A stretch of DNA of 64,000 nt from contig JAESII010000004.1 in the NCBI GenBank assembly GCA_016756725.1, positions 434,001-498,000 of the forward strand. Direction: 5' to 3'. Below, piece by piece: positions 8,023-16,841 of this stretch. The position numbers were made by a program, and so were the translations under genes. This DNA is from Synergistaceae bacterium. GTDB lineage: Bacteria; Synergistota; Synergistia; Synergistales; Aminithiophilaceae. The notes beneath the pieces were generated by a model. It saw nothing but the letters and a program-made list of their open reading frames with translations. It did no database searches and was not told the DNA's origin. Position 1 is the first letter of the stretch; each line of letters starts with the position of its first letter.

Positions 8023-9030
8023 TCACTTGCCCTCCATCTTGGCCTTGAGAAGATCGCCCAGGGTGAGACCCACGGGGCGTTCCTGGTCTCGGGCGGTGCG
8101 GATGCCCGAGATCAGGGTGTCGCGGATCTGGTTCTGATTGAAATGGGCCGGGAAGTAGAGGGCGGCGGCATCGCCGTGGCCGCCTCCGCGGACCTTCCTT
8201 CCGTCCTTGAGAAGGCCGACGATGCGCGCGGCCAGCCCGTTGCGGCTTCTCAGAGAGACGGCCCAGTCGCCGTAGACCCGTCGGCTGCAGACGGCCACCA
8301 TCTCGGGAGGATTCTCGGACCGGTCCAGAATGAGGCCGCAGAAGTCGGAGGCGTCGCCGAAATCGAGGATGCCCGAAGGGACGAGGGCCAGGTCGTCGCC
8401 GAGACGCTCGACCTGTTCCAGAGCCCTGCGGAAACGCTCCTCCTGGCGGGTGATGAACTCTCTGGCCAGGGCCAGCTCGCTTCCGGAGAGAACCGACGAG
8501 GCATCGGCCGTGAGCCGGGCCAGAACGCTCCAGGGGCCGCAGAGGGTGATCAAAGCCTGCCAGAAGCGGCTTTCCTCGTACTGGCCCAGCCAGAGATCGC
8601 GGTCGTTGGCGATCTCCACGAGACGCTCCAGGCCGAGCAGTCGGTCCCGCACGGGGCCGTCAGGCGTCTTCTCCAGGAGCCAGAGATAATAGACCTTGGC
8701 GGCGCAGTGAGCGACGTCGACGACGGCCCACTTTCTGTTGGAGAAGACCTCGGCCGTCGTCTTGTGATGGTCGAAGAGCACCGGTTCCGGTGATCCCTCA
8801 TAAAACCGGTCCATCTCGTCGACAGTCTCCCTCCTCTGACAGAAGAGATCGAGGACGAGAAGGTCCTGATCGGCCTTCATCGTCTCCAGGATGAGAGCGT
8901 CGACCTCGCCGTAGCCCGTCAGGGTCACCTTCAGCGGCGACCTCTCGGGAAAATGGGCGTGCCAGGCCACGGCAGCGGCCGTCACGCCGTCCAGGTCGGT
9001 GTGGCTGATCACGTGAAGCAATCTGTTCAC
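8023..9030 (-). CDS. DHH-family phosphoesterase
   Basis: The 335-residue protein has the DHH domain motifs: HTDLDGVTAA near the start (motif I), LDLF (II), LFDHHKT (III, DHH) and later NDRDLWLGQ. A C-terminal DHHA1 substrate domain ends with GGGHGDAAALYFP. Members are Mn2+-dependent phosphodiesterases acting on oligonucleotides or cyclic dinucleotides; the exact substrate cannot be read from sequence. Start chosen at GTG 9030, eight bases after GAGGAGG, rather than a TTG at 9036 that is too close to the ribosome site. Confidence 0.75.
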   Translation of the reverse strand: MNRLLHVISHTDLDGVTAAAVAWHAHFPERSPLKVTLTGYGEVDALILETMKADQDLLVLDLFCQRRETVDEMDRFYEGSPEPVLFDHHKTTAEVFSNRKWAVVDVAHCAAKVYYLWLLEKTPDGPVRDRLLGLERLVEIANDRDLWLGQYEESRFWQALITLCGPWSVLARLTADASSVLSGSELALAREFITRQEERFRRALEQVERLGDDLALVPSGILDFGDASDFCGLILDRSENPPEMVAVCSRRVYGDWAVSLRSRNGLAARIVGLLKDGRKVRGGGHGDAAALYFPAHFNQNQIRDTLISGIRTARDQERPVGLTLGDLLKAKMEGK

Positions 9031-9125
9031 GGGCAATGCCTCCTCGGCAAAAGGTTGGGCCCTGCTGCGTCGTCCTCATTGTACCTGACGGCGACCTTCG
9101 GAGAAGGGGATAGAATCTCCTCTTT

Positions 9126-9349
9126 TTATCCACATATCCACAGCGGCCGTGGATAACCTGACCGATTTTCGCCAGGAAAGACCGTTACAGACCTGTCACG
9201 GTTGGTAAGATCCTTCATGAGATCGTGAAAATGGGGCAATCCCCTGACCATCGCCCTTCTCTTATCCACAGAGAATGAGGAAAAGTCGTGGATATGTGGA
9301 TAATCCCTGTGGAATGAGCTGTGGTATGATGGCCCATAGCTGTGGATAA
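9126..9349. other. oriC: oriC, left DnaA-box cluster upstream of dnaA
   Basis: Perfect TTATCCACA boxes occur at 9126-9134 and 9262-9270 (plus) and at 9295-9303 and 9341-9349 (minus). One-mismatch boxes lie at 9134-9142, 9148-9156 and 9287-9295. The cluster occupies the whole gap between the divergent DHH phosphoesterase and dnaA. Box density and position next to dnaA are the standard signature of a bacterial chromosomal origin. Confidence 0.9.
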
Positions 9350-9381
9350 CCTTTCATGTAGAACCTTCGAGGTGAACGCCT

Positions 9382-10713
9382 GTGGACAAAGATCTCGATC
9401 TGACCTGGGAAGGGATTTTAGCCCAGGCTCGTGACGAACTGCCGCCCGGTGCGGGTGACATCTGGCTTAAAACCTGCATGCCCGTCTCTTTGGAGCAGGG
9501 GACACTCCTTCTCGACGTACCCAATGTCTTCGTCAAGGAACAGATACAGAGTCGTTTTCTGGCGTCCCTCCAGAAAATGATCGAAAAATCGGGTCTGGCC
9601 TCCCGCGTCGAGCTGCGCGTGGGCAGCGAGGTCCGTTCGGGAGAGCAGGATCGCGCCGAAAAGGCGGCCCAGCCGATTCAGCCGGCTCCGCTCCCCCGGT
9701 CGGGACTCAACCCGGCCTACGTCTTCGGCAATTTCGTCGTGGGCAAATCGAACCGTCTCGCCCACGCCGCCAGCCTGGCCTCGGCCGAGTCACCCGGTGT
9801 CGCCTACAACCCCCTCTTCATCTGGGGCGGCGTCGGCCTGGGCAAGACCCACCTCATGCACGCCATCGGTCACTACGTTCTCGAAAAGGGGCCGGGAGCT
9901 CGCATCGTCTACCTGAGCTCGGAAAAATTCACGAACGAGCTCATTTCCTCCATCCAGAACAAGCGGATGCAAGAATTCAAGTCGAAATACCGCAATGTCG
10001 ATGTTCTTCTCATCGACGACATCCAGTTCCTGGCCAATAAGGAAAGCACTCAGGAGGAATTTTTTCACACCTTCAACAGCCTTCATGACGCGAAAAAACA
10101 AATCATCATCAGTTCCGACCGTCCACCGAAAGAGATCAAGATGGTCGAGGACCGCCTAGTCAGCCGCTTTGAATGGGGACTGGTGACGGATATTCAGCCG
10201 CCCGATTTGGAGACGCGAATTGCCATTCTCCAGAAGAAAGCCGAACTGCGCGGATACAGAATAGAAGAGGAAATCATCTATTTTCTCGCTCAGAACATTC
10301 CCAGCAACATCCGAGAACTGGAAGGAGCCCTCAACCGCGTCGTCGCCTGTTCGGAGCTGAATTCGGAGACGATTACCGTCGAAAGGGCCGCCGAATGGCT
10401 CAAAGACCTCATTCGCCACGACCGCAAGGGTCCCATCACGATCGAGCGCATTCAGGAACAGGTCGCAGAAGCCTTCGGCCTCGACGTGGCCGACCTGACG
10501 AGCACGAAAAGAACCGCTGATTTCGCCCTGGCCCGCCAGGTGGCCATGTACCTCTGCCGGGAGCTGACCGACACGAGCCTCCAGCAGATCGGCTACGCCT
10601 TTCACAAGAAGGATCACACCACCGTTCTCCATGCTTGTCGCAAGATCGCCGAGATCGTCGATAGCGACGCCCGGGTGCGGTCCGTTGTGGATAACATCCG
10701 GAATAAGCCGTGA
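9382..10713 (+). CDS. dnaA: chromosomal replication initiator DnaA
   Basis: The 443-residue protein binds DnaA boxes and opens the origin. Domain I is near residues 1-85, followed by a short Pro/Gln linker. The AAA+ domain starts at PAYVFGNFVVGKSN, with Walker A WGGVGLGKTHL and Walker B VLLIDDIQF; the C-terminal helix-turn-helix carries the DnaA signature KDHTTVLHACRKI. Start is GTG 9382, eight bases after GAGGTG. DnaA boxes lie directly upstream and within the last codons (10686-10694), consistent with autoregulation. Confidence 0.98.
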   Translation: MDKDLDLTWEGILAQARDELPPGAGDIWLKTCMPVSLEQGTLLLDVPNVFVKEQIQSRFLASLQKMIEKSGLASRVELRVGSEVRSGEQDRAEKAAQPIQPAPLPRSGLNPAYVFGNFVVGKSNRLAHAASLASAESPGVAYNPLFIWGGVGLGKTHLMHAIGHYVLEKGPGARIVYLSSEKFTNELISSIQNKRMQEFKSKYRNVDVLLIDDIQFLANKESTQEEFFHTFNSLHDAKKQIIISSDRPPKEIKMVEDRLVSRFEWGLVTDIQPPDLETRIAILQKKAELRGYRIEEEIIYFLAQNIPSNIRELEGALNRVVACSELNSETITVERAAEWLKDLIRHDRKGPITIERIQEQVAEAFGLDVADLTSTKRTADFALARQVAMYLCRELTDTSLQQIGYAFHKKDHTTVLHACRKIAEIVDSDARVRSVVDNIRNKP

Positions 10714-10884
10714 ATCTGTCGTGGAAGAAGCGGTGTCTTGCTCGTGGATAAGGTCATTTCAAACGGTTTCCACAAAAAATTTGTGGAAACTGTGGATAAG
10801 CCCCTCCTTCATCCACCCCTTCATCCACGGCTCCATCCACAACGTTAAGGCCGTAAGGATGAGGGCCGAAATAGGTTATCCACA
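10686..10884. other. oriC: oriC, right DnaA-box cluster between dnaA and dnaN
   Basis: Perfect boxes: TGTGGATAA at 10686-10694 (inside the dnaA 3' end) and 10791-10799, and TTATCCACA at 10876-10884. Near matches include CGTGGATAA at 10743-10751 and several ATCCACN repeats at 10810-10841. With the cluster upstream of dnaA this gives a bipartite origin. An A/T-rich inverted repeat at about 10914-10935 is a candidate unwinding region. Confidence 0.75.
10766..10790. repeat. perfect 11-bp inverted repeat in the origin region
   Basis: GTTTCCACAAA and TTTGTGGAAAC are exact reverse complements separated by AAA. Each arm contains a DnaA-box-like TTTCCACAA core. It abuts a perfect DnaA box at 10791. 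Confidence 0.85.
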
Positions 10885-10963
10885 CTATGCACCACACCTA
10901 GTACCACGACTACTGTTTTTATCCTATAAAAAGCAGAAATAACCGTAGGGAGGGGTGCACTCC

Positions 10964-12106
10964 TTGAAGTTACTCATCGAGAAGAGCAGTTTCCTGAAGA
11001 GCTGGCAGATGGCCGAACGGACTACGGGCAGCCGGAGCACCATAAGCATCCTGGCGGGCATTCGCTGTCTTGCCGACGAAAGAGGACTTTTCCTGGAAGC
11101 CACCGATCTCAAGACGTCCCTCAAATGCCGGGCCGAAGGAACGGACGTACAGGAACCGGGAGAGACCGTCCTGCCGACGAAGGCCATGGGCGAGCTCTTC
11201 AAGAAGGCTCCCCAGGACCGCTTCACCCTTGAGGTGAACCAGGGCAAGGCCGTTCTGACGGCGGGAAAGAGCCGTTACACCCTGACGGTTCTCCCCGTCG
11301 AGGAGTTTCCCCCTCTGCCCCGTTCGGAGAGTGCTCGCCTCTTCTGTGACACCACGGTGGAGACGCTGAAACGTCTCTTCGAGGAAGGAACCTTCGCCGG
11401 CTCGCCGAACGAGGAGTTTCCCCAGTACCTGAGCGCCGCTTTGATCCAGGCCCGAGAGGGACGGCTCAAGGCCGTCGCCACCGACGGCCGTCGACTTTCC
11501 CTCTCCCAGTCGTCCCTGGGCGGAGAGGCTGCCGAAGGGGAGCTGCTCCTTCCGCTGAACGGCCTCAAGGAACTGCATCGGCTTCTGTCCTCCCTTGACG
11601 GAGAAGAGGCCGTCCGTCTCCTCGAGGACGACAGTCAGGTCTATTTCCAGGTGAGGGGGCTGGAGTTCTCCGTCCGCCGCGTCGATTCCACCTTTCCTCC
11701 CTACGAGAAGATCCTCCTGCCCAACAGGACGACGTGGATGACGGTGGGGCGGCACTCTCTAGAGGAGGCCCTGGAACGGGCCAACGTGGTCGTCCGTGAT
11801 TTCACGAAATCGGTTGTCCTTCACCTCCAGCCCGGTGGGGTCCTGAAGGTCAAGGGAAAGGCGCCCGATATCGGTGAGGCCCGGGAGGAGCTGCCCGCCG
11901 AGATCGACGGGGAACCCCTGCGGGTGGCGTTCAACGTCTCCTACCTTCTGGAGGGGATCAAGGCCCTTCATGACGACGTCGTCGAGCTGTCCTTCAACGG
12001 TTCCCACGGGCAGATGCGCATGACCCGGCCCGGCGAGGAAAGCTTCCTCTACGTCCTGATGCCCATCACCCTCTCGGAAGAGGAAAGCGACGACGCCGAC
12101 GACTGA
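10964..12106 (+). CDS. dnaN: DNA polymerase III beta sliding clamp
   Basis: The 380-residue protein is the processivity clamp; three repeated clamp folds of about 120 residues each fit the length. The N-terminus KLLIEKSSFLKSWQMAERTT is typical. TTG 10964 was chosen because it gives the family N-terminus and stands eight to ten bases after GGGAGG; an in-frame GTG at 10955 is too close to the ribosome site. Its TGA overlaps the recF start codon by one base (TGATG), indicating translational coupling. Confidence 0.95.
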   Translation: MKLLIEKSSFLKSWQMAERTTGSRSTISILAGIRCLADERGLFLEATDLKTSLKCRAEGTDVQEPGETVLPTKAMGELFKKAPQDRFTLEVNQGKAVLTAGKSRYTLTVLPVEEFPPLPRSESARLFCDTTVETLKRLFEEGTFAGSPNEEFPQYLSAALIQAREGRLKAVATDGRRLSLSQSSLGGEAAEGELLLPLNGLKELHRLLSSLDGEEAVRLLEDDSQVYFQVRGLEFSVRRVDSTFPPYEKILLPNRTTWMTVGRHSLEEALERANVVVRDFTKSVVLHLQPGGVLKVKGKAPDIGEAREELPAEIDGEPLRVAFNVSYLLEGIKALHDDVVELSFNGSHGQMRMTRPGEESFLYVLMPITLSEEESDDADD

Positions 12107-13167
12107 TGCATGCCCTGTCGTCGTCGTGGCTTCATTTCCGGAACCTTCAGCCCCGGAGGACGGAGTGGTCCTCGGGGCTGAACCTCCTGATCGGCGCCAA
12201 CGGATCGGGCAAGACGAACATTCTCGAAGCCTTTCACCTTCTCGGGGGCTGGGGGCCCTTTCAGGGAGGGAGCACCCTGTCAACCCTCCTCTCCTGGTCT
12301 CAGCCTGATGGAACGGCCCGGATCGAAGGGCATTTTTCCGGGGAAGAGCCTCTTTCCGTTCAGGCTTTGATCCGAAGCCGCTCCTCGCTCCGCCTCGACG
12401 GGAAGGTGACGAAGGCCTCCGAGATTCGGGCCCGTCTGCCTCTTCTGGCCTTTCAGCCCGGAGACCTGGCTCTCGTCGAAGGGTCGCCCTCGAGGCGGCG
12501 GGCCTTTCTCGATCGGCTCTGCGCCCTTCTCTTTCCCCTCTATGCCCTCAGGCTCTTCGAGTACCGTCGGGCGCTGCGCCAGAGGGTCTGTCTCCTCCGG
12601 CAGCGCCGCGACGCCACCTTGACGACGAAGGTTCTCGCTCCTCTGGGAGCCTGGATCTGGGCCTCCCGAAGGAGTGCCGTCGACCTGCTGCGGCTTGGCC
12701 TGGAGGAGACGGGCGACCTTCTTCCCGACGTCCTTGACGTGGAGCTCCATCGGGGAGGAAGCGTGGGCCTTGACGAACCGGAAAGGGACTTTCTCGAGGC
12801 GATCGGGCGGAATGCCGCTCGGGAGCGCGCCATCGGCCGCGTCTTCGTCGGGCCTCAGAGGGATGATCTCCTCCTCCGCAGCAGGGGCAGAGAGGCCGCC
12901 CTTTTCTTCAGCCGCGGCCACCGGCGCCGCGTCGCCGTGGCCCTCATGCTCGGTGCCGGCTGGGCCGTCGAGAGGCGATTGCGACGCAAGCCCATCCTCC
13001 TTCTTGACGAGGTGACGGCCGAACTGGACGAGCGGGGTCGCGACAGGACCTTCGCCGTCCTCCAGGGCTCGTCATGGCAGGTCTTCGCCGCGACGGCGGG
13101 AGGGGTGGCCTATGAGTGGCCCGGTTCGGTCTGGGTGATCCGTCAGGGGGAGGTCATGGAACGGTGA
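12106..13167 (+). CDS. recF: DNA replication and repair protein RecF
   Basis: The 353-residue SMC-like ATPase is used in recombinational gap repair. It has Walker A GANGSGKTN near residue 33, a Q-loop region, an ABC-type signature near residue 264 in the divergent form FSRGHRRRVAVAL, and Walker B ILLLDEVTAELD. The dnaA-dnaN-recF order is the conserved origin cluster. The gene overlaps both neighbours (1 bp with dnaN, 4 bp with mnmG). Confidence 0.92.
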   Translation: MHALSSSWLHFRNLQPRRTEWSSGLNLLIGANGSGKTNILEAFHLLGGWGPFQGGSTLSTLLSWSQPDGTARIEGHFSGEEPLSVQALIRSRSSLRLDGKVTKASEIRARLPLLAFQPGDLALVEGSPSRRRAFLDRLCALLFPLYALRLFEYRRALRQRVCLLRQRRDATLTTKVLAPLGAWIWASRRSAVDLLRLGLEETGDLLPDVLDVELHRGGSVGLDEPERDFLEAIGRNAARERAIGRVFVGPQRDDLLLRSRGREAALFFSRGHRRRVAVALMLGAGWAVERRLRRKPILLLDEVTAELDERGRDRTFAVLQGSSWQVFAATAGGVAYEWPGSVWVIRQGEVMER

Positions 13168-15047
13168 AGGAACGGTACGACGTCATCGTCGTCGGCGGAG
13201 GGCACGGCGGTTGCGAGGCCGCTCTGGCCTCGGCCCGCATGGGCGCCGCGACGCTTCTGCTCAATCTCTACGTCGACAATCTGGCCCTCATGGCCTGCAA
13301 CCCCTCCATCGGGGGACCGGCCAAGGGCCATCTCGTCCGTGAGATCGACGCCCTGGGCGGTGAACAGGGCCGTGCCGCCGATGGCTCGGCCCTTCACATC
13401 CGATGGCTCAACACCTCCAAGGGACCGGCCGTGAGGACCCTGAGAGCCCAGTGCGATCTCGACGACTATCACCGTCACTACCTGGACAGGGTTCAGGAGG
13501 AACCCCGCCTCCACCTCCACCAGGACCTGGTGACGGAGCTCCTCGTCGACGAGGGCCGCATCGAGGGCGTCGTCACCCGCCTGGGCAGCGTCTACCGGGG
13601 CCGGACGGTCGTCCTCGCCACAGGCACCTACCTGGGCGGCAAGGTCTTCATCGGCCGGACCCACTTCGAGTCTGGGCCTCTCGGCCAGGTGGCCGCCCTG
13701 GGGCTGACGGACTCGCTTCGGAGACTCGGCTTCGAGACGGGCCGTCTCAAGACGGGGACGACGCCGCGGGTTCACTCGGGAACGGTCGACTGGGACGAGC
13801 TGGACCGTCAGGAGAGCGCCGATGAACCCCTCGCCTTCAGCCACTGGAACGAAGGCCGGGTTCACCAGGATCATGCCTGCTATCTGACGCGGACGACGGA
13901 GGAGACACACCGCCTCATCAACGGGGCCAGGGACCGCTCTCCTCTCTTCATGGGCGACATCGAGGGGTTGGGGCCCCGTTACTGTCCCTCCATCGAAGAT
14001 CGGGTCAACCGCTTCCCCGACAGGGAGTCCCATCCGATCTTCCTTGAGCCCGTGGGACGGACGAGCCGTGAGATCTACATGCAGAATTTCTCGACCAGTC
14101 TTCCCTATGACGTTCAGATCGCCATGGTCCATTCTCTGCCCGGCTGTTCCCGGGCCCGCATCGTCCGTCCCGGCTACGCCATCGAGTACGACTTCCTGCC
14201 GCCGACGCAGCTTCTGCCCTCTCTGGAGACGAAACGGGTCCGGGGCCTCTTCTGCGCCGGCCAGATCAACGGCACCTCCGGTTACGAGGAGGCCGCCGCT
14301 CAGGGGCTTCTGGCCGGCATCAACGCCGCCCTTGCCGCCCGCGGAGAGGACCCCGTCGTCCTGGGCCGCCATGAGGCCTATCTGGCCGTCCTCGTCGACG
14401 ATCTCGTCACGAAGGGGACGACCGAACCGTATCGGATGTTCACGAGCCGCTGCGAACACCGCCTGCTTCTCCGCCATGACAACGCCGACCGACGGCTGGC
14501 TCCTTTGGGCCGCCTGTTGGGCCTCATCGACGACGGACGGTGGGCCTCTCTCCAGGCCCGCTGGAAGGAGACGGAAGAGCTCAGGACCCTTCTGAAGGAG
14601 AGGCCCGTCCTTCCCGGGGGACCGGTGGACGGCGCATTGCGCGACCTCGGCTCGTCCTTCCTTTCGGAGAAGACGTCGGCCCTTGACCTCATCCGTCGGC
14701 CCGAAGTCGATCTTGAGGCGATCTGGCCTCTTCTGGGCCTTTCCTTCACCCCCAGCCGGGAATCCATGGCCTACCTTCAGACGGAGGTCCGCTACGAGGG
14801 ATACATTGCCCGACAGGAGCGTCAGGTCCGTCGCATGGAAAAGATGGAGAGGGTACCCTTACCGCCTGATTTCGACTATGCTTCAATAAGGGGGCTTTCG
14901 GCAGAGAGCCTTCAGAAGCTGCGGGCTGTCAACCCCTGCACCCTCGGTCAGGCCTCCCGGATTTCGGGGGTGACCCCTGCGGACGTGCAGCTCCTCTGGG
15001 TGGCCGTCGAGGCGGGGAGGCGCCGTCGTGAGACGCCGTCCCTCTGA
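13164..15047 (+). CDS. mnmG: tRNA uridine-5-carboxymethylaminomethyl modification enzyme MnmG
   Basis: The 627-residue protein modifies wobble uridine 34 of tRNAs with MnmE. The FAD Rossmann motif GGGHGGCEAA is near the N-terminus; MACNPSIGGPAKGH, the Cys-containing GLFCAGQINGTSGYEEA and the C-terminal helical domain are all present. Start GTG 13164 gives VKERYDVIVVGGG, the family N-terminus, and overlaps the recF stop (GTGA). Its 3' end overlaps the following gene by 20 bp. Confidence 0.95.
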   Translation: MKERYDVIVVGGGHGGCEAALASARMGAATLLLNLYVDNLALMACNPSIGGPAKGHLVREIDALGGEQGRAADGSALHIRWLNTSKGPAVRTLRAQCDLDDYHRHYLDRVQEEPRLHLHQDLVTELLVDEGRIEGVVTRLGSVYRGRTVVLATGTYLGGKVFIGRTHFESGPLGQVAALGLTDSLRRLGFETGRLKTGTTPRVHSGTVDWDELDRQESADEPLAFSHWNEGRVHQDHACYLTRTTEETHRLINGARDRSPLFMGDIEGLGPRYCPSIEDRVNRFPDRESHPIFLEPVGRTSREIYMQNFSTSLPYDVQIAMVHSLPGCSRARIVRPGYAIEYDFLPPTQLLPSLETKRVRGLFCAGQINGTSGYEEAAAQGLLAGINAALAARGEDPVVLGRHEAYLAVLVDDLVTKGTTEPYRMFTSRCEHRLLLRHDNADRRLAPLGRLLGLIDDGRWASLQARWKETEELRTLLKERPVLPGGPVDGALRDLGSSFLSEKTSALDLIRRPEVDLEAIWPLLGLSFTPSRESMAYLQTEVRYEGYIARQERQVRRMEKMERVPLPPDFDYASIRGLSAESLQKLRAVNPCTLGQASRISGVTPADVQLLWVAVEAGRRRRETPSL

Positions 15048-15543
15048 CCAGGCCCTTCCCCTGGCCCTTCTCCTCGACGGGGCGCTACCGCCCCCGGTGA
15101 AGGGCGGTCTTCTGCTGGCCGATCTCTCCCTCAAATGGAAAGACGTCGTCGGCCCTCTCGCCGCCCGGAGCCGGCCTTACCGGATCGAAGGGGATCTGCT
15201 CATCGTCATCGTCGAGTCGCCGGCTCTCGCCCAGCGTCTCAAGATCCAGTCCGGGACGGCGGCTCGGAAGATCCGGGAGGGATGGGGGTTGCCTGTGACA
15301 GGCCTTCGTGCCGTTGTCGGCCCTGTCCGTTCCGTAAGAAAGAAGATGGAGGCGGTCCGCCCCTCCCCTTCCGGTCCGCTCCAGATCAGGAAGGACGAAC
15401 TGGAGGCGGCGAGAGAACGGATCGCGCCTCACGTGGAGGACGAAAAGATTTCGTCGGCTCTGGCCCGGCTTCTGGCCGTTTACCGTCGTCGTTTCGGAGG
15501 GGGTTCTCCCCGAGACGGGGCCACTCATCCAACGAAGGAATGA
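15028..15543 (+). CDS. dciA: DciA-like DUF721 protein
   Basis: The 171-residue protein has the DUF721/DciA domain: SLKWKDVVGPLAARSRPYRI followed by LLIVIVESPALAQRLKIQ. DciA proteins help load the replicative helicase DnaB where DnaC/DnaI is absent, and they commonly lie near dnaA-recF. The basic C-terminal tail is typical. GTG start at 15028 lies inside the 3' end of mnmG. The name rests on domain and context only. Confidence 0.65.
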   Translation: MRRRPSDQALPLALLLDGALPPPVKGGLLLADLSLKWKDVVGPLAARSRPYRIEGDLLIVIVESPALAQRLKIQSGTAARKIREGWGLPVTGLRAVVGPVRSVRKKMEAVRPSPSGPLQIRKDELEAARERIAPHVEDEKISSALARLLAVYRRRFGGGSPRDGATHPTKE

Positions 15544-15558
15544 AGGAGTGTTGATCTC

Positions 15559-16641
15559 GTGAACAGAGAAATTGCCCAGCTGCCCCAGCTCCGCCTGGGG
15601 AAACACACCCCTCTCTACCCCTTGATCCAGGGCGGGATGGGCGTCAAGATCTCCGGTCCCCGTCTGGCCGGAGCCGTGGCCCGGGCAGGTGGGGTGGGGA
15701 CGATCGCGAGTGTGGGTCTGGCCTGCGACTCCCCTCACTACAACGGCAGAAACTACTTCGAGGCCAATGTCCTGGCCCTCAAGGACGCCCTGGCCGAAGC
15801 GCGGGCGACGGCGCCGGACGGCGTCATCGCCGTCAACTGCATGGTGGCCCTCACCGACTACAACGATCACATCCGGGCCGCCTGTGAGGGCGGGGCCGAT
15901 GTGATCATCTCCGGAGCCGGTCTGCCTCTGAAGCTGCCCGAACTGACTCAGGATCATCCCGACGTCGCCCTCGTTCCCATCGTGAGTTCCCTCAAGGCGG
16001 CCCAGCTCATGGTTCGGCGGTGGCAGAAGAGCTACGGCCGTCTGCCTGACGGTCTCGTCGTCGAGACGCCCCTTCATGCCGGGGGACACCTGGGCGTCAC
16101 CAAGGCGGAACAGGTCATGGACCCCGCCTTCTCCCTGGAGGCCGTCATTCCCGAGATCGTCGCCTATCTCGAGGAGGAGGGCCTGGGCGAGAGCATTCCC
16201 GTCATCGCCGCCGGCGGCATCTGGACTCGCTCCGACATGGACGGCCTCTTCGCTCTCGGAGCCCGGGGCGTCCAGCTGGGGACAATCTTCGCCTGCACCG
16301 AGGAGTGCGACGCCAGCCCCCGTTTCAAGCAGGCTTTTGTCGACGCCAAGGAGGAGGACGTGGTCCTCATCAAAAGCCCCGTCGGCATCCCCGGTCGGGC
16401 TCTCAAGACCCCCTTCATCGCCCGCTATCTCGAAGGCGACGTCGAAAGCAGCCCCTGCATCGCCAACTGTCTCACCCACTGCTCCTACAAGAAGGACCGT
16501 CAGTCCTTCTGCATTGCCCAGGCCCTCATCGATGCCTTCAAGGGAAACTGGGAAAGAGGTCTGTACTTCTGTGGAGACAATGTGAGCCGTTGTAAAAAAA
16601 TAAGAACCGTCGATGATATTTTTGACGAATTTTTTAAGTAA
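15559..16641 (+). CDS. nitronate monooxygenase family protein
   Basis: The 360-residue FMN-dependent TIM-barrel protein fits the nitronate monooxygenase / FabK-like family: PLIQGGMGVKISGPRLAGAVA at the N-terminus, VIISGAGLP, GGHLGVTKAEQV, VIAAGGIWT and GARGVQLGTIFACTEEC. A Cys cluster near the C-terminus (SPCIANCLTHC) is seen in anaerobe versions. Substrate is uncertain (nitronate oxidation or enoyl reduction). Start GTG 15559, ten bases after AAGGAG. Likely co-transcribed with dciA. Confidence 0.75.
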   Translation: MNREIAQLPQLRLGKHTPLYPLIQGGMGVKISGPRLAGAVARAGGVGTIASVGLACDSPHYNGRNYFEANVLALKDALAEARATAPDGVIAVNCMVALTDYNDHIRAACEGGADVIISGAGLPLKLPELTQDHPDVALVPIVSSLKAAQLMVRRWQKSYGRLPDGLVVETPLHAGGHLGVTKAEQVMDPAFSLEAVIPEIVAYLEEEGLGESIPVIAAGGIWTRSDMDGLFALGARGVQLGTIFACTEECDASPRFKQAFVDAKEEDVVLIKSPVGIPGRALKTPFIARYLEGDVESSPCIANCLTHCSYKKDRQSFCIAQALIDAFKGNWERGLYFCGDNVSRCKKIRTVDDIFDEFFK

Positions 16642-16678
16642 AGAAACGCAGTCCGTGTAAATAAAAGGACCGAAAGAA

Positions 16679-16692
16679 TTGGTTTTAACCAA
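16679..16692. repeat. inverted repeat upstream of TRAP operon
   Basis: TTGGTT and AACCAA are exact inverted arms with a TT spacer, 70 bp upstream of a consensus -35 box. It may be an operator for the TAXI-TRAP operon. On the minus strand it is followed by no T-run. Confidence 0.4.
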
Positions 16693-16761
16693 AAAACATC
16701 CACGTATGCGATAAACTATCGTTTTCTTTTTGTTTCAGAAATTTTTCTCAAATGGATCGCG

Positions 16762-16791
16762 TTGACAACAGCATATTTAGTATTGTATTCT
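16762..16791 (+). promoter_or_regulatory. sigma-70-type promoter for TAXI-TRAP operon
   Basis: A consensus TTGACA (16762-16767) is followed after 18 bp by TATTCT (16786-16791), about 50 bp upstream of the GTG start of the binding-protein gene. The region is AT-rich compared with surrounding DNA. Confidence 0.55.
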
Positions 16792-16841
16792 CAATAGGTC
16801 CATTGATGGACGATTCCAAACGCTACGGAGGAGGGGTTCGA

